A stretch of DNA of 64,000 nt, taken from Rotaria macrura. Taxonomy: Eukaryota > Rotifera > Eurotatoria > Philodinida > Philodinidae. Within the stretch, counting starts at the first letter, position 1. The number at the start of each line of letters is the position of its first letter. The DNA lies in the NCBI GenBank assembly GCA_900239685.1, contig OENT01000038.1, positions 124,001 to 188,000 of the forward strand, given 5' to 3'. Below the pieces are notes generated by a model, which saw only the letters and a list, made by a program, of their open reading frames with translations, was not told the DNA's origin and made no database searches. Shown here piece after piece: positions 1 through 12,817 of this stretch. The translations under genes and the position numbers were made by a program.

Positions 1-789
1 ACAAAAACGTACGATTTTCGTTTGTAATCGATATTTTCTCGTATGATAAATATCTGCTTGTTGAATTGTTAGAAAATATGAAAAATTTCTATGTTCAAAT
101 CCATATATGTAGTAAAGAAAAAAATCTTTGACTAAACGTATATTTAATAAACGTAATGTATATGTTGATTGTTGTAATGCCGATTGACCAGAATTTAAAT
201 TAATTATAGATAAAAAATCTTTATCTATTGATCGACCACTTATAGTTGGAATTTCATAGAATGGATCACATAGTAGATCGTATGTATTCGATAAATATAA
301 TACATGATTAGTTTCACTTACAAAGCCAATCGATGGATAGAATGGTGATGATGAGACAATGCGTTGAGATGAATTTTTTAATAAATTAAGATTAATTAAT
401 GAACGTAATTGACATGAACGACCACGATTCGATGTCGAACATATGAGAATAGAATCGTTAACTAATAGAAGTAGTTGATTGAATGTACTATTTATCGATG
501 GAAATAAATATGATAATGTTGGAAATGAATAAATATTCGTTAATACTGATGTTTTATTTGTTATTGAACATTGATTATCGTTGTCTAATGATGATGTATT
601 TATATCTGTTATTATTGATAAATCACTGGCATTTAATGAGTATATATGATTAATAGATGCTAAAATAATTGTATCAGTATAATCATTATATATAAAACGT
701 TGCAATGGATTTGAAAAATGTATATTTATTGTGTTGATTAATTTTATCGAATTAAATACGATAATTAGAAATATTTCAATATTCATCAT
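1..789 (-). CDS. PLXN: Plexin, N-terminal sema domain (partial, continues past left edge)
   Basis: Single open exon of 263 codons on the minus strand, starting at the ATG at 789-787 (MMN...) and still open at base 1. The first ~20 residues are hydrophobic (EIFLIIVFNSIKLI), as expected for a signal peptide. The rest reads as the first half of a plexin sema beta-propeller: a SINHIYSLN strand, a QLLLLVNDSILICSTSNRG segment followed by a Cys, SSPFYPSIGFVSE, and the diagnostic YYIYGF..NFSYFLTIQ followed by KIVRFC. Plexins are single-pass semaphorin receptors that steer cell migration and neurite growth through a cytoplasmic GAP domain; that part lies outside the window. The frame is closed upstream by a TAG at 813-811, which is itself the end of a good acceptor (see 811-822), so the ATG sits about 20 nt inside an exon. 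The closest match from memory is the plexin-A type, but the subtype is not certain. Confidence 0.88.
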   Translation of the reverse strand, partial: MMNIEIFLIIVFNSIKLINTINIHFSNPLQRFIYNDYTDTIILASINHIYSLNASDLSIITDINTSSLDNDNQCSITNKTSVLTNIYSFPTLSYLFPSINSTFNQLLLLVNDSILICSTSNRGRSCQLRSLINLNLLKNSSQRIVSSSPFYPSIGFVSETNHVLYLSNTYDLLCDPFYEIPTISGRSIDKDFLSIINLNSGQSALQQSTYTLRLLNIRLVKDFFLYYIYGFEHRNFSYFLTIQQADIYHTRKYRLQTKIVRFC

Positions 790-810
790 ATGACATGCAA
801 GAGAAATAAT

Positions 811-822
811 CTAGAGGAAAAA
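811..822 (-). other. 3' splice acceptor before the plexin start codon
   Basis: On the minus strand a run of T followed by CCTCTAG ends at 811, 22 nt upstream of the plexin ATG. It would join either an upstream 5'UTR exon or a trans-spliced leader to this exon. Which of the two applies cannot be told from sequence. Confidence 0.55.
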
Positions 823-3800
823 AAACGTAAATTCAATGTAATGACTCGTTGTCTTCGATTAAGATTGAATTACTATGTTAAAAAACGACTGAGTACATAC
901 ATACGCGTGTGAATAGATAGAAATCATCCAATTTACAGCTTGCTCGCTTCTTCTACTACGATGAACTTAACATTATTAGTCGTTATGAGAAAAAAAAAGA
1001 AGAATGAGAAAGAAAGATTTTGAAAATAATTCAAGCATGCATAGTACATGCTCATCTCATGTTCATGTGTATATATATTGTATATATATATGATCGATCA
1101 GGCAAAAGAAAGAGAGTGAAAGGATTGATGCACGTTTTTTTTTATAGATGACGCAATGAATATGAAACAGATCGGAAAGAATAATCTTGTCTTTTTTCAT
1201 AATTAAACAAAATGTGTGAAATGGATATCGAAAGAAAGAAAGAAATAGCGATAGATTTTCATCTTTTGTAGAAGATCAAACATAGCAGTAGACGAAGGTT
1301 ATCGCATTTGTTCATTTATTCGTTTTCACGGTCAAAATAATAAGCGGCGTATGTGTATATGTATGCAGATTAGAATAAACAGAAAATATATAAATGGATC
1401 ATTCGAGAAGATGAAGAACTTAAAATAATACACTTTTTTCATCTTTACTTTAACTGCCTTGAGTACAAGAGTAAGAGAAGAAAATGAATCGTTCAGAAAT
1501 ATTTCAAAAAAGAAGAAAGGTCAAGTTTAATTAGCTGAACGGTACAATCCGAAGATGAACAAAATAGATAAAGTTCTTCTTTTACTAGACAGTGGCCGAT
1601 ACCAATTATTGAATAGAGGTGTCTCGCCGCCTCATGTCATATGTGTCATCAGTAGTTAGTATCATACCGAACGTATAGATATATACACACACACACACGT
1701 ATATATATATATATGTATGTACGTACATACATATGCATACGATTTCACTCACCACCATCACCCATTATGATCGTTGTCTGTAGATGAACTGAACTGTTCA
1801 TCTACTCTTTTTTCTTACTTCTTTTGTTTTTGAAAGATCTTTTCGCATTATTTTAAATTAGCAAATCTCGAACAACGCCTAGAGATACGTTGAAAATCAG
1901 ACAAAAAATGAGAAAAATTCAGGTGTGAGAGTCGACATACGCCAAACAATACATTCATTCGTGTGGAATCAAGATACTTTGCATACGATAACAATGAATA
2001 CAATGTGAAACAATACATGGTAAAATGCTCGAGCGTGTGTGTGCGATTGAGAGAAGAGAAAAACAAAATCCGGAAAACAGGCTTGAACCGGAACACGTCT
2101 CAATTACTCGGTGATGCACGAACGAAGTAACTAAAGTTATAGTCACAAAAGTAGTCAGACACAATACCTAGAACTAGACAGACGACAAAAGGAAATTTAA
2201 CAATCTCCCTAGAGAGTGAAACGACGGTCAGACAAAAGGCTAAGAGAATTGGATGTTCATCTTCATAGTCGGATACAAATTGGTGAAGAGAAACAGTAAC
2301 AGAGAAAAAAAAAGTCTAATCGATTTCCGTTTCACAGTGTTACTCTTACCGATGGACATTATTATTCATCAGTCCTTCATATGTCTACACAATAGTGGTG
2401 ACATTCAAAAATCTCAAGTAAAAAAGTGACATATATTTACACTGTGGCACGGCAACTGTTGAATATCTCATCTCATCTTTTAATTGCATGTAGATGATAA
2501 TAGGTTCATCTAAATGCGTCAAACTGTCGAAGGAAATAGAATTAATAATGATGAGGATGAACATTTGCACTTACGATTGTGTATATACTATATCAAATAT
2601 CAGTTTCTCGTCAAGGCTTCTTTTTTATTCTCTTATTCCATAACAAACTACCTTGATCGTCATCATCATCATTATAGATAAGCAATCATGCAGTGCTCAA
2701 AACAAATTGATTCTACTGATGGCGTTAGTCAACTTGAACGCACGTCAATCAATATAAGACGGATAGACAGACAGACAGACACTAAGAAGTGAAAAAAAGA
2801 AGAAAAAAGATCGATTAGACGCCTCAAACTGTGTTTGAAACAAGTACTATAAAAATCAAGCTGTCTGAACATATTTACAATGAATAAGTTAATTCCCTGG
2901 TGGTGACACATACAGACTGATGATAGTAGCGTAAAGGATTAGACGACACATAACGCGACTTTAACAAGCAATTAGATGCGCTACAAAACATATATATATA
3001 TATTTTTATATACACACATCATTTTTTTACATTGCGTATATGTAAATACATTCCTCTTGTGGAATAGCATGTCTGTGACGAGACACACACACATGCACAC
3101 TCATGCATCACGCGATCAGAGATGAAGAGAAATGATGGTCATCTCTTCACACATTCCACATGCAACATATATATACATCTATATCTATCTATTTATCTGC
3201 ATATATATATGAATAAATGAATGTATCAAATGAAAAGATCAGTAAAAAACACTGAATAAAAAGAGGTCACCATCGTTTATCATCATTGATTTGATTCGGA
3301 AACGCTGACATCCGATTAGAGAAGAAAGAGAAATAGACAAGTAAAAAAATCAACTGACCACTATTATTCTAAGAGCACGAGAGAGAAAGAGAATATTGCA
3401 TTATCAAACGTACATTGGCGACAACCCAATACAGACTCACATAGTGTAATTGTATTAGTTATTCTAATTCGACACTGTCTTTCTACATATTGTGTATGTG
3501 TGTCGATTTCGTCCGTGAACAATTTGATTTATTCATTATGTTGTCCATCGGTCGCGTCTCAAGCATGTGTACGTGCGGACGCGTGCGACTTCGATCATTT
3601 TTTATCTGAAGCAAGCCATAAAGCAACATCTAATGTGCAATCATAACAAATTAGATATTTCTTTACATAGTTCTTGAGCTCGAAAAGAAGAAAAAAAAAG
3701 AACGAACCACCAAATGGTATCGGGCTTCTCTTATTGCTCAATGAATATATATATACATATATATGAAAAAAACGACGGAAAGAAAGTGATGAAGATATGC

Positions 3801-4468
3801 ATATCAATCTATCTTTCTGTGCTTCCCTGTTCTACTATAAACAACAATTACTTATATAAACAGTATATACTGCAGTTATCATCACCAGCCGCGCAATGCT
3901 AGGCTGCTGACAGCATTTTCTATGTTAGATGGTAGTGAGAAGTGATGCGATCTTGTCTCGTTTACATGAAACTGTAATGGAGTTGAAATGACATCAACGG
4001 CAACATCTCCCCTTCATTAGTCTCATCGAAAATGATGCAATCATCTTATTCATAATTTTTCTTCTTTTGTTTTTTTTTCTCGTTTGTTTTAGTAAAAGAA
4101 CCAAATAATATACAACTTTGAGCCAACTACTCTGATGACGAATATATATATATATATATCTGTATACACATGTATGTTGGTTAGATCGCCTTCATTATAT
4201 AATGAGTCTTTTAAAGCATACGTTCAATTACAAGCATTGTCTTTGTATTTCAAGCACATTAATCTTCTGTATTCTGTATACAGTGAATGTTGACACTAAA
4301 AAAGATAAATATACTTGAACTGAACACCATCAACATAAACAAATTCATCTAGTATAAAATCTTCTCAAGGTTAATGAATAGATAGATTGTAACAAAAGAT
4401 TTAACTTACTTGTTCATTATACTTGGAATGCGATAGCGAACTGTTTGTCATTAGGGTGGAGCAATGGA

Positions 4469-4471
<3 letters not shown>

Positions 4472-4512
<41 letters not shown>
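4472..4512. repeat. (TA)n microsatellite
   Basis: Uninterrupted TA dinucleotide tract of about 40 bp, the longest in the window. Similar shorter TA tracts occur near 4141-4160, 4850-4879, 48509-48532 and 49238-49264. Confidence 0.9.
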
Positions 4513-4514
<2 letters not shown>

Positions 4515-4847
4515 AAGTGAGCTAGTATTTCGTAGCATCGGTCATAACGGAGATGTGATGCAAGATCCGATACACTACAGGCGAGCAACAAAAAGAAAAA
4601 AGAGAAGTAGTTATCTCTCACAGTCATTAGATCAATCGTCGACAATGGATCGAACACGAGAAATGACGAGAAAAAGAGAGAGAGAGAAAAGAAGAAGGAT
4701 GAAGCTAATCTAAGACGTGCTGACGACTTATTTTCTCATAATCAAACTACTATAGTATATTTGTTACTAAAGACGAGAAAGAAATAAAATCAGAGATGAG
4801 CTTTGAAGATGATCAGGTACCCGACTTAACGAGAACATGTGAAAAAG

Positions 4848-4849
<2 letters not shown>

Positions 4850-4879
<30 letters not shown>
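4850..4879. repeat. (TA)n microsatellite
   Basis: Perfect AT/TA alternation of about 30 bp in gene-free DNA. Confidence 0.9.
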
Positions 4880-4882
<3 letters not shown>

Positions 4883-5730
4883 GACACTCGATTCTTCTAA
4901 TAAGTAATCGATGTTCTATCAGAAGAAAAATTTTTATCTTTTTAAAGCATGAAATTTCTTGATACGAGAAAAGAATACAAAAAAAATCCCTCGATTTTTA
5001 TCATAAAAGTACGTTCTTACAATCGTTTACTAGCCATTATAAATATCTGTACTATTCGATCGAGCGCGCTTGTTGTCCAGAAGTCAGCTCATATATATAT
5101 ATATCCATGATGATATGATAATGATTGCATCCGTAGTAGATTGCGAGTTTGTTCAGTGAAATGACAAGACAGACAGGCGCTTTTTAATGTTGATTGAACG
5201 TATGCATAATATGACACAATCATAAGTCGAAATCTGTCTTATTCATTACAATTCATTCTACTAGTTAAAATTTAAAGTCTCAATGAATGTAATTTAAAGT
5301 CATGGTGAATAGAGCTAATGTGTATCTATCAAATATATATAAATGCATTCGATAATATTCAAGTGTTACACAATAAATATATCATTTGCATGCTTCATCA
5401 GACTGATTGAAAGACAGAAAACTTACTTGTCCAACTATGTAAATGATTTTGATGGCATAATTGAATAGAAAATAATTAATAGAAGTTTGTTCTATTCCTA
5501 AACAAATTTATGAGAGAATGATGATAGGGTGGTGATGACGGTCAATTTTTTTCTATCGTATTTCTTTATAAGTATATGTATGTATGCGTACTCTCGGTGT
5601 GAAGTTGTTACAACAAAGCGACGAATAGAACGAGCCAAATCATTAAAACAGGAGGTACTCTCTTTTACGAGTACTCCATTGTTGAAACAAAATGCGTCGC
5701 TCAATTGTAATGGGTGTGTGTATATGGAAA

Positions 5731-5775
5731 AAAAGAGGAGGAGGAGGAGGAGAATAAGACGAAGAAGAAGAAATA
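5731..5775. repeat. Purine (GAG/GAA)n tract
   Basis: Imperfect triplet run of GAG then GAA, entirely purine on the plus strand. It generates spurious Arg/Lys-rich and Leu-rich frames on the two strands. Confidence 0.8.
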
Positions 5776-6627
5776 AACGATTGACGTTCTTTAAAGTAGT
5801 CTCAATATAAATGGAGAAGACGAAACGAGAAGAAGGGCGGTGATAGCGGTCAATCAATCGATGTTCTTTCATCGATTGACAAGACGAAAACGTAAATCTA
5901 TGATTATCTACATGGGACTTATAAATTTGTTCAAAAAAAAGACGAAGATTGACTACGACAAATATGCAATCATTCAAACTCGTTTGTTCACACACACACA
6001 CACTAGTAGTATAGTGCTAATGATAATGATAAAAGAAAAAGACATTAATATAACTAGTATAACGAAAGTGAAACAATTAGGTCGAATGGTTGTCGCCACA
6101 GGAGTCCTTAGTCTTTCTATGTCCATCTGTGAACCTATTTCTATTTATCTAGAAAAATAGATCAGACTTTCTTACAAGAATTTTAGAATGTGTGAGTCAA
6201 CATGAGATAAAGAAGAACAAATGTGACATTCAAGAACACAAGTACGAACCGAAACTCGGAAATCGCACTGTCACTTGAAGACACGGAAAACGGTACTTCT
6301 GGTGTCTTTGACCGGATTAAACAAAAAGAAAAATGAAAAGAAAGAAGAATAAGAAATGGATGAAAAGACTTCCCACTACTTAAATCTAAGGTCTATTGAA
6401 CACGACGTTTTGTCTCGAAACGATAGCATTCTTTACTATTATCATCATTGAAAATTTTTAGTGGGGGATGCGTTAAATACGAAATATTCTCTCTGTATTC
6501 AGATGTATGATGTAAATTACTACAACAAATACTGATAGCCCCCAGCGTTGACAACAGTGAGATGAATATAATACACATATATGTGTTGTGTATGATCATC
6601 GAAAGTAAAGGTGAATACCAGAGCAAG

Positions 6628-6653
6628 AGGGAGAGAGAGAGAGAGAGAGAGAG
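6628..6653. repeat. (GA)n microsatellite
   Basis: Perfect GA alternation of about 26 bp. On the minus strand it makes a Ser-Leu repeat in a meaningless frame. Confidence 0.9.
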
Positions 6654-7658
6654 TTGAAGGAAAAAGTAAAACATTGAAAGTCACTCTTTAGACCAAATAT
6701 GGTCAAAATGATCGTTTATTTACCTTGCAACGTTCAAGAGTTTCGATCGCAACCACTCAGTCTAATTGATAACACATCTCATTTGGAAGCCAAACGATCT
6801 ATGAGGTTGATGGTCTGTATTTCAGGACAGTAGAGAAAGCAAGAAGAAAGAGAATAAGAGAGAATAGGTACGACCACTCATTATATCATCGTATGATGTA
6901 CATAATAGTATCAACGTATTGACCGGCGTCCATTGTCTTTTTGTCACGCAAGCATTCGATAAAATACGCTTAAGATCAAAGTATCAGAGAAGTGGTCAAT
7001 TAGAATGTATAAAAAGAAATTCTTTTTCTAAATATGTATTCGGTCAACAGATGTTTCTTTACAGTTGATCAGCTGAGCTTCGGAGAAAAAGAAAAATGTT
7101 GAGAAAATTGTTATTCGTTTTTGATTGAACCATCCATCATCTAACTGACATGATCATGTATCGCTTCGTGTTTGTACAAACTTCATTGCCATGTCAGACA
7201 GACGATTAAACGACTTTTTCATTTGCTACTGTTGATATATCTGTTTTCAATTTGACTGTAGCTCTAACCACTTGAGAAACACAACGATAAGTAAGTTTAA
7301 AAGAAAGAAAACAAAGGAAGAAGCAGCAATCATTCCATGTATTCTATTATGATGAACGTGCTTTTTCTTTTCGTATGTGATGCCGAATAGGTCTAACTAA
7401 TGAGTTTATACGATATGATTAACTGCTTGTTGAACCATGATCTTCCATGACCTTGTGCTGCCGGTAGGGATCATCTTTTTTCTCTTGAGAACGTATGTAT
7501 GAATGTATTGTAAAAGGCAATTAGTTTGGTGTTGGTAATATGTGAGGCCGTGACTGTTGTGTTTTCCGGCTAAAAGAACTTCAAGTGTTTCCCTCCGACT
7601 AATTATGAATATGCACAGATGGATAGGGTATCGAAATTCATTCAAAGTGATTTTGCGT

Positions 7659-7676
7659 TTGTGTGTGTGTGTGTGT
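7659..7676. repeat. (GT)n microsatellite
   Basis: Short GT tract of about 18 bp within gene-free DNA. Confidence 0.85.
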
Positions 7677-9070
7677 CTGTGCGTGTGCTGATTTCCTCGT
7701 CCACTCACTTATTCACTAAATTGTATCATTCACATTCCGCCTCCCAGCGGTAATCAAAGTGCACACGCACGTCTATTTAACTATGAATTGAGAAGACTTA
7801 AATATTCTTTCATATTTAAGAACAGAAAAATGTGATCTCATCATACGCAAACCTTGAAGATGAGCCGAATCAGGAGTCCTAGAATGTGTATATACATTAC
7901 GAGTCAGTCTTACGGTCAATACATCTTCATTATTCCATTGAGATTTTCTTTTTCGATATGATTCTCTGTTTATTAGCGATATTCTTATTATTAATCTTTT
8001 CTCCATCTGTCGAAAGATAATAGTTGACATGCAAACATAGTATATTGCAAGTGACATGTTACTTGATAGCGGGCAAATTTCGATTTATTTATTTTGAAGA
8101 AGACATCGAATTCTCTTGAGTTCAACATGTAATTGAATGAACATCGATGTTCATCGATGTGATAGACGATAGAAAATTCAATTGTTAAAACAGAAAAAAA
8201 AATAGAATACTAGTGATTTATACTAATACTAAAAGCAAAATAAGATAGATGATATCCTGAGTTTTGATCGATATATCGAACAAATATTAAGTCTATGAAA
8301 AGTATGATTCAATATTTATTTAATTTCCATGATATTCTTAATTCGACGTAGTAATTTTGCAAGATGATAAAACGTCTTTTTTTTATTTGTTTTTTTTTAC
8401 TAGTGACATGCATATGAAAACACTTTAGTCAGGTGACTGTCTGCATGATAAGTGTGTGAAAATTCATACCTTTCTTCAATGAGTAACAAGAGAATAAACA
8501 AGAACGAACAAAGTCCATCTTTTTTTTTTCTATGACAACTTTTATTAATCGATCGGAATAACAAGAAAAATAAAACCAAAACATAAATTTGGATATGACA
8601 TTGATAAAAACAGAAGAAACAAGAATAGAATCGATACATCGAAGAAGAAGAAGAAGAAGAATGCATTAATCTAGCTTAGAAACTTTGTTGCATTTGGTTC
8701 GTAGTCTTGAATAAATCGGTAAAGACAGAAAGGACAGAAAAGTTAGTAATGATACACTTAATAATAAAAAAAAAAGTAAATATATTACCAAAGAAAACAA
8801 ACTGAAATGGAATTTGAATGAAATGAAAACAAAATCGATTGTTAACAGTGAAGTATAGACATTTTGATCGTCTCTATGGTTTAGATTAAAAATTAAAGGA
8901 CTAGAAAAATGGAACTAACATGAAATATAACATATATACAAAAATTCCAAACGATTTTCACACTTGTGCATTCATTTTCTGAAAATTGATCTTACTCGTA
9001 TTTATTTAGAAAATAAAATAAACATGCACCGGTGGCTATATCAGTTCACATGGAGAAATTTCATGGTAGT

Positions 9071-10489
9071 CTATAATCGTTCGTTTTCAAAGTCATCTTC
9101 TTCAGCTATACGTCCAGCTTTAATATCATCAATGGTTGCCCATAAATCAAAAAGAAATTCATCTGTAAAATTAAATGCGCCAAGTTCTGATTCATCAATA
9201 GCCACAGCAAAGTCACTTGGATTCGTTTTATTTTGAGAAAAATCCCAAATTCGTTGTGCTTAAAAAGAAAGTCATAAATAACAATATCATACTGTGTTCC
9301 GCTATTCTCGCATGTCTCAATAGCAAATGAATAAAACATCGATTTGAAACGAAAATTTAAGCTTACCAAGATCCGAATCATTTATACCCATATAAGTTTC
9401 TAGAAGAGCATTGATACGTTCGATGGCTTTCACCATTACATCGTCAACTTCTTCGATCGTTGTACCACCATCAGCTTTGAAACGTAGAGTTTTGGTACCA
9501 TTTTTAACGTCACGTGACTTACGGCCACGTGAAGGCGGTTCGATTTCTATAGGACAAAAAATGACACAACGATGAATTTTAATCAGGCAAACGAATATTT
9601 TTTGTTGAACGTACGAAATGCGAAAGCGTTTGCTTCTATTAGACGTAATTTAAATATTGAACCAACAGGAATGTCTTTCAGTGCTTTAGCTACTTGAAAA
9701 TGACGCGTTCCAACAAATGATCTATCATTAATCTTTTCAATATGATCACCAGCTTTGATTAAGTTTCCTAGTCGTTCAATAATACTTCCTTCTTTGATGC
9801 GTTTTACAAACGAATAACCTAAATCAAAAGAATGTAAATACAGGTAGGTGAATCATTTTTGTCAATCATCACTAAACAAATAATTTTCAACCAACCTGCT
9901 CCATTATCAGTTATCGTTAGTCCAAGAGCTGATTCTGATTTAATAATTTCGACTTCTTTAGCTTGTCCTTTGACATGTGCAAATATAAAATCATCTAAAC
10001 CAATTTGTCCACCTAATAATTTATTCGTGTCAATCTTATGTGTATTCAATGTACAGAATAGAATCTTGAAAATAAAAAGAAGTCAATGTATACGTATATA
10101 TGTTGTCGTTACTGTGCTTTGTTTCAAAACAAAACTATTCTTACTGTTTCTGGTGGAATTTCAAAACAATCACCAATTTTTTGATACAATTCTTTAACAT
10201 TACTGAAGCCCGATATCAGACCGGTTGGACTTCCATGTGCCAGCTGACAATGAAATACGAGCTTGCTAGTATTAAAATGCTTGTCATTATTCGAAGATTT
10301 CGTTGTTGGCGGAAGATATTTACTATAATTGCTTGAAGAATAAGGCTTCGACGATTCTTTATTGGAATTTGCTCGTTCTAATGAATTTCCATTTTTAGAT
10401 GTTGCCGTTATCGTTGATGTTGAAGATGGAGTACTATCATTTGTCGTGGAGTTTTTAGATGATTTTCGTTTCGACGAAAAGAATGGCAT
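9071..10489 (-). CDS. GIPC: GIPC family PDZ-domain adaptor
   Basis: Five exons on the minus strand: 10489-10145, 10064-9896, 9818-9615, 9546-9367, 9258-9071, all GT..AG and in frame, giving 361 aa. GIPC links receptor tails and other PDZ ligands to myosin VI for endocytic trafficking. Residues 1-75 are a Ser/Thr/Asn-rich disordered head. The GH1 region starts at [14 protein letters not shown] (about 77) and continues through [18 protein letters not shown]. The PDZ domain begins at [20 protein letters not shown] (about 150) and runs to about 240. The C-terminal GH2 region contains the [13 protein letters not shown] motif and [16 protein letters not shown]. Length is close to vertebrate GIPC1 (333 aa). 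The start is the first ATG that follows a frame with no homology (MPFFSSK); the stop is TAG at 9073-9071. A TTTATT on the plus strand at 9001-9006 gives a minus-strand AATAAA about 65 nt past the stop. Confidence 0.95.
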
Positions 10490-10947
10490 GGTGACAGTAT
10501 AAAATATATATTCTATTATCAAAACAATATTATTTGTATGTTGTAATAACAAATGACGAAACTACACGATGAATATACTTTTATACTTTTAACGTTTTCC
10601 TTAAGTCAACAAAAGTGTCTTCGTTCTTGAAAATGCTTTAGTCGGATAAAGCAATAAAAAGGATTTGATGACAAACATATATTTCATTGGTTGAGTTTTT
10701 TACACAATAAAAAAAAGAATTGTTTTCACACTCCTTTCGTAAGAGTAGGTTCTCCTTGACAACACTTACAGTTATGGTATTATACTAAATATAAAAGAAA
10801 TCCTTCATCATCTACTATTTGTGTTTTTGTATAGGAAGCCCTCGTCGCTTTTGTTATTATAGAAGAAAAGAATATAAAATGCTGCGACGCATTGTCGTAT
10901 AAATTTAAGACGAGTGAAGTTTTCAAAAAATTCTGTTTCGTTCAATA
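10490..10947. promoter_or_regulatory. Head-to-head spacer of GIPC and SMKR1 (likely shared promoter region)
   Basis: The start codons of GIPC (-) and SMKR1 (+) are 458 bp apart with no other reading frame between them. The promoters and 5'UTRs of both genes must lie here or in upstream 5' exons. No TATA box or initiator can be assigned with confidence. Confidence 0.4.
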
Positions 10948-11234
10948 ATGGTAAGAAATAACAAACAGAGATCATCACATTTTTCTCAATTATCTTTTTA
11001 ACACAGCCACCCAAAAAATCAAAATCAGATAAAGCAGAACGTTCATCAAGTGCGGCACCGAAACGTAAATCTAAGGCTAATGATGCTGAAGAACGTCCAG
11101 AAATTGATGTATTATCACCTGCTGCCATAATCAATGCATATTATATATGTCATAATGTTGCCGATTGTCTTGATGCTCGAGGTTTTGCATGGGAAGGTGC
11201 TAAAGCAGGCAAAAAGAAGAAGAAGAAGAAATAA
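10948..11234 (+). CDS. SMKR1: Small lysine-rich protein 1 (SMKR1) homologue
   Basis: Two exons: the ATG alone at 10948-10950 directly followed by a GTAAGA donor, then 11007-11234 after a TTAACACAG acceptor; 76 aa. Family members are very small basic proteins. The conserved core ILSPAAM.N.YYI.HNVADCL..RGF.W appears here as [17 protein letters not shown] followed by [14 protein letters not shown]. The N-terminus (PPKKSKSDK) and C-terminal tail (a run of about seven Lys before TAA) are strongly basic, as in the human protein. The biochemical role is not established. An AATAAA lies about 125 nt downstream of the stop. An automatic caller would miss the start because the first coding exon is only three bases. 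Confidence 0.88.
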
Positions 11235-11720
11235 TACAATAGTCGTGTTCTTTGTACGAATTAAAATTTCAATGTTGTGAACATACTTATAAAATTTTAA
11301 AACGAAGTTACTTTATGAAAAAGAATGTGGTGAAATGTACTTTCTTTATTTTAAGTGAATAAATAAAAGCATGTTCTTTATACGACAAAGCTTTAGATGG
11401 GGTTATACATATTTTAGATTTCCATACATAAAAAAAAAACAAACCGAATGAAACCATTGATATACTTAAAAGAATCAGAAAAAAGCAACACAATTTTGCA
11501 CGAAGAAAATGCATACTCTATGTGAGAGTAGATAAGACAAAGAAAAATATATATATATCAACAACGACATATAGAACTTCACTGTTTGCAAAATATAGAA
11601 TATCGGAAATATTTGTTTTCTTTTTGTAATTTTAAGAAATAGATAGATTTCGAAAGATATACAGATTTAGATGTATTCATCATACAAATAAAATAACATA
11701 GATGATATTAAAAAAATAGA

Positions 11721-12817
11721 TTAATATATTGTTGTGTATGAAATTGGAGGACTAATATGTCTCGTCATTGAATCAGTCTTGTCAGATGATGGTATAATAA
11801 GATAATTGTAAACTGCATTATAATGAATAGCAGCACCGAAAAACACAAAACAATGCCAAATAGCATGTGCAAATGGTATGATACCATCAGATTTAAAGAA
11901 AAATACACCCGAAAGAAACATAAAACCACCAACACCCATTTCGAATAAGCCTTCACGTTCAATCTACAATAACAGGAACATCAAAAACAAAAAAACAATA
12001 AGTGTTTCTGGTCTATATAATGTGATATGTCTACCATGTCTATAATGACTATTGCAGGTAGAAGGCCAACAACGACATAGCAGCATGTTTCGAGTAATTT
12101 ATATCTTTCATGATATAAAATTTGGAAAGTTATACCTAGGAAAGCCATTATCCAGACAGCAGTAATTGCAGTCGCTGTTGACATACTTTGTGTTGGACGA
12201 AGAAGAAGCCTTAGGGAAATGATTGAAAAAAAATAAGTTGCATTACTTCATAGGAAAGTTAATTTCAATTTTACCATGGTGTATAACTAGAACTAATAAA
12301 AATATAAATAACAGCTCGATCAATACGATGTAATAGATGTTTTAGTGTTGAATCTCTAACAATCAAATATTTTTGTTTATTGAATTTATAGAATTTCGTT
12401 GATATATTTATTCTCGTACCGATACGTTGGATGAAAACATGAACAATGAAAGACGGTGGAAAAAGAAAACAGTAAAACGAGAGCATTGCCATAGATAATG
12501 CTACTCCAATATTGTTCAGAAGTATTTGCACGAGATATAAGTCTTTGGGCAGCTATAAAAGATGGTACGATGAGACAACCATGTGTCAGACAATTGGCTA
12601 CATGTTCTATGAAAAAACAAATTAAAATCTTGATAGAAATCTTTTTAAATATTGAACAAAAAGTACCATGTGGTGTCGGTACATAAGCTCGATTAATTGC
12701 TCTTTCATTCATAAAGCGCCGCCAACACTTGTGTTTCGTTTGTTGTACCGATACAAATGAACTTTCCAAAAGTCCGTCACTAGCTTTGGTACCGACAGCA
12801 CGCTTTTTGACATGCAT
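11721..12817 (-). CDS. MMD: MMD-type PAQR seven-transmembrane protein
   Basis: Five coding exons on the minus strand: 12817-12667, 12606-12420, 12355-12275, 12209-12035, 11963-11721; 278 aa. This is a progestin/adipoQ receptor family member of the MMD (monocyte-to-macrophage differentiation, PAQR10/11) branch; vertebrate members act at the Golgi and in Ras signalling. Visible hallmarks: FMNERAINRAYVPTPHEH followed by VANCLTHGCLIVP at the entry to TM1, STVFH with the PAQR Ser/His pair, RIDRAVIYIFISSSYTPW, QILYHERYKLLE, and the C-terminal FFKSDGIIPFAHAIWH with the HxxxH metal-site pair. The N-terminal 35 residues before the homology are longer than in human MMD (238 aa). The ATG used at 12817 lies 17 nt inside an exon that follows an acceptor ending at 12835. 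Confidence 0.92.

Larger units (their letters stand above)
823..9070. other. Gene-free AT-rich region between plexin and GIPC
   Basis: About 8.2 kb with no reading frame that resembles a protein or joins into a spliced gene. It is dense in simple repeats (TA, GT, GA, GAA/GAG runs, poly-A/T). It lies upstream of the minus-strand plexin and downstream of the minus-strand GIPC, so it could hold the plexin promoter, 5'UTR exons or a long first intron. I could not place any of these. Confidence 0.6.

Noticed and set aside
5498..6160. Open frames of 93-167 codons on both strands
   Set aside because: They overlap each other antisense, are driven by the GAG/GAA tract and (AC) runs, and have no domain or splice partner.
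7406..8057. Minus-strand frames, one starting like MSGRGN
   Set aside because: The histone-like start is chance; the rest is repeat-derived (THTHTH from the GT tract) with no homology.
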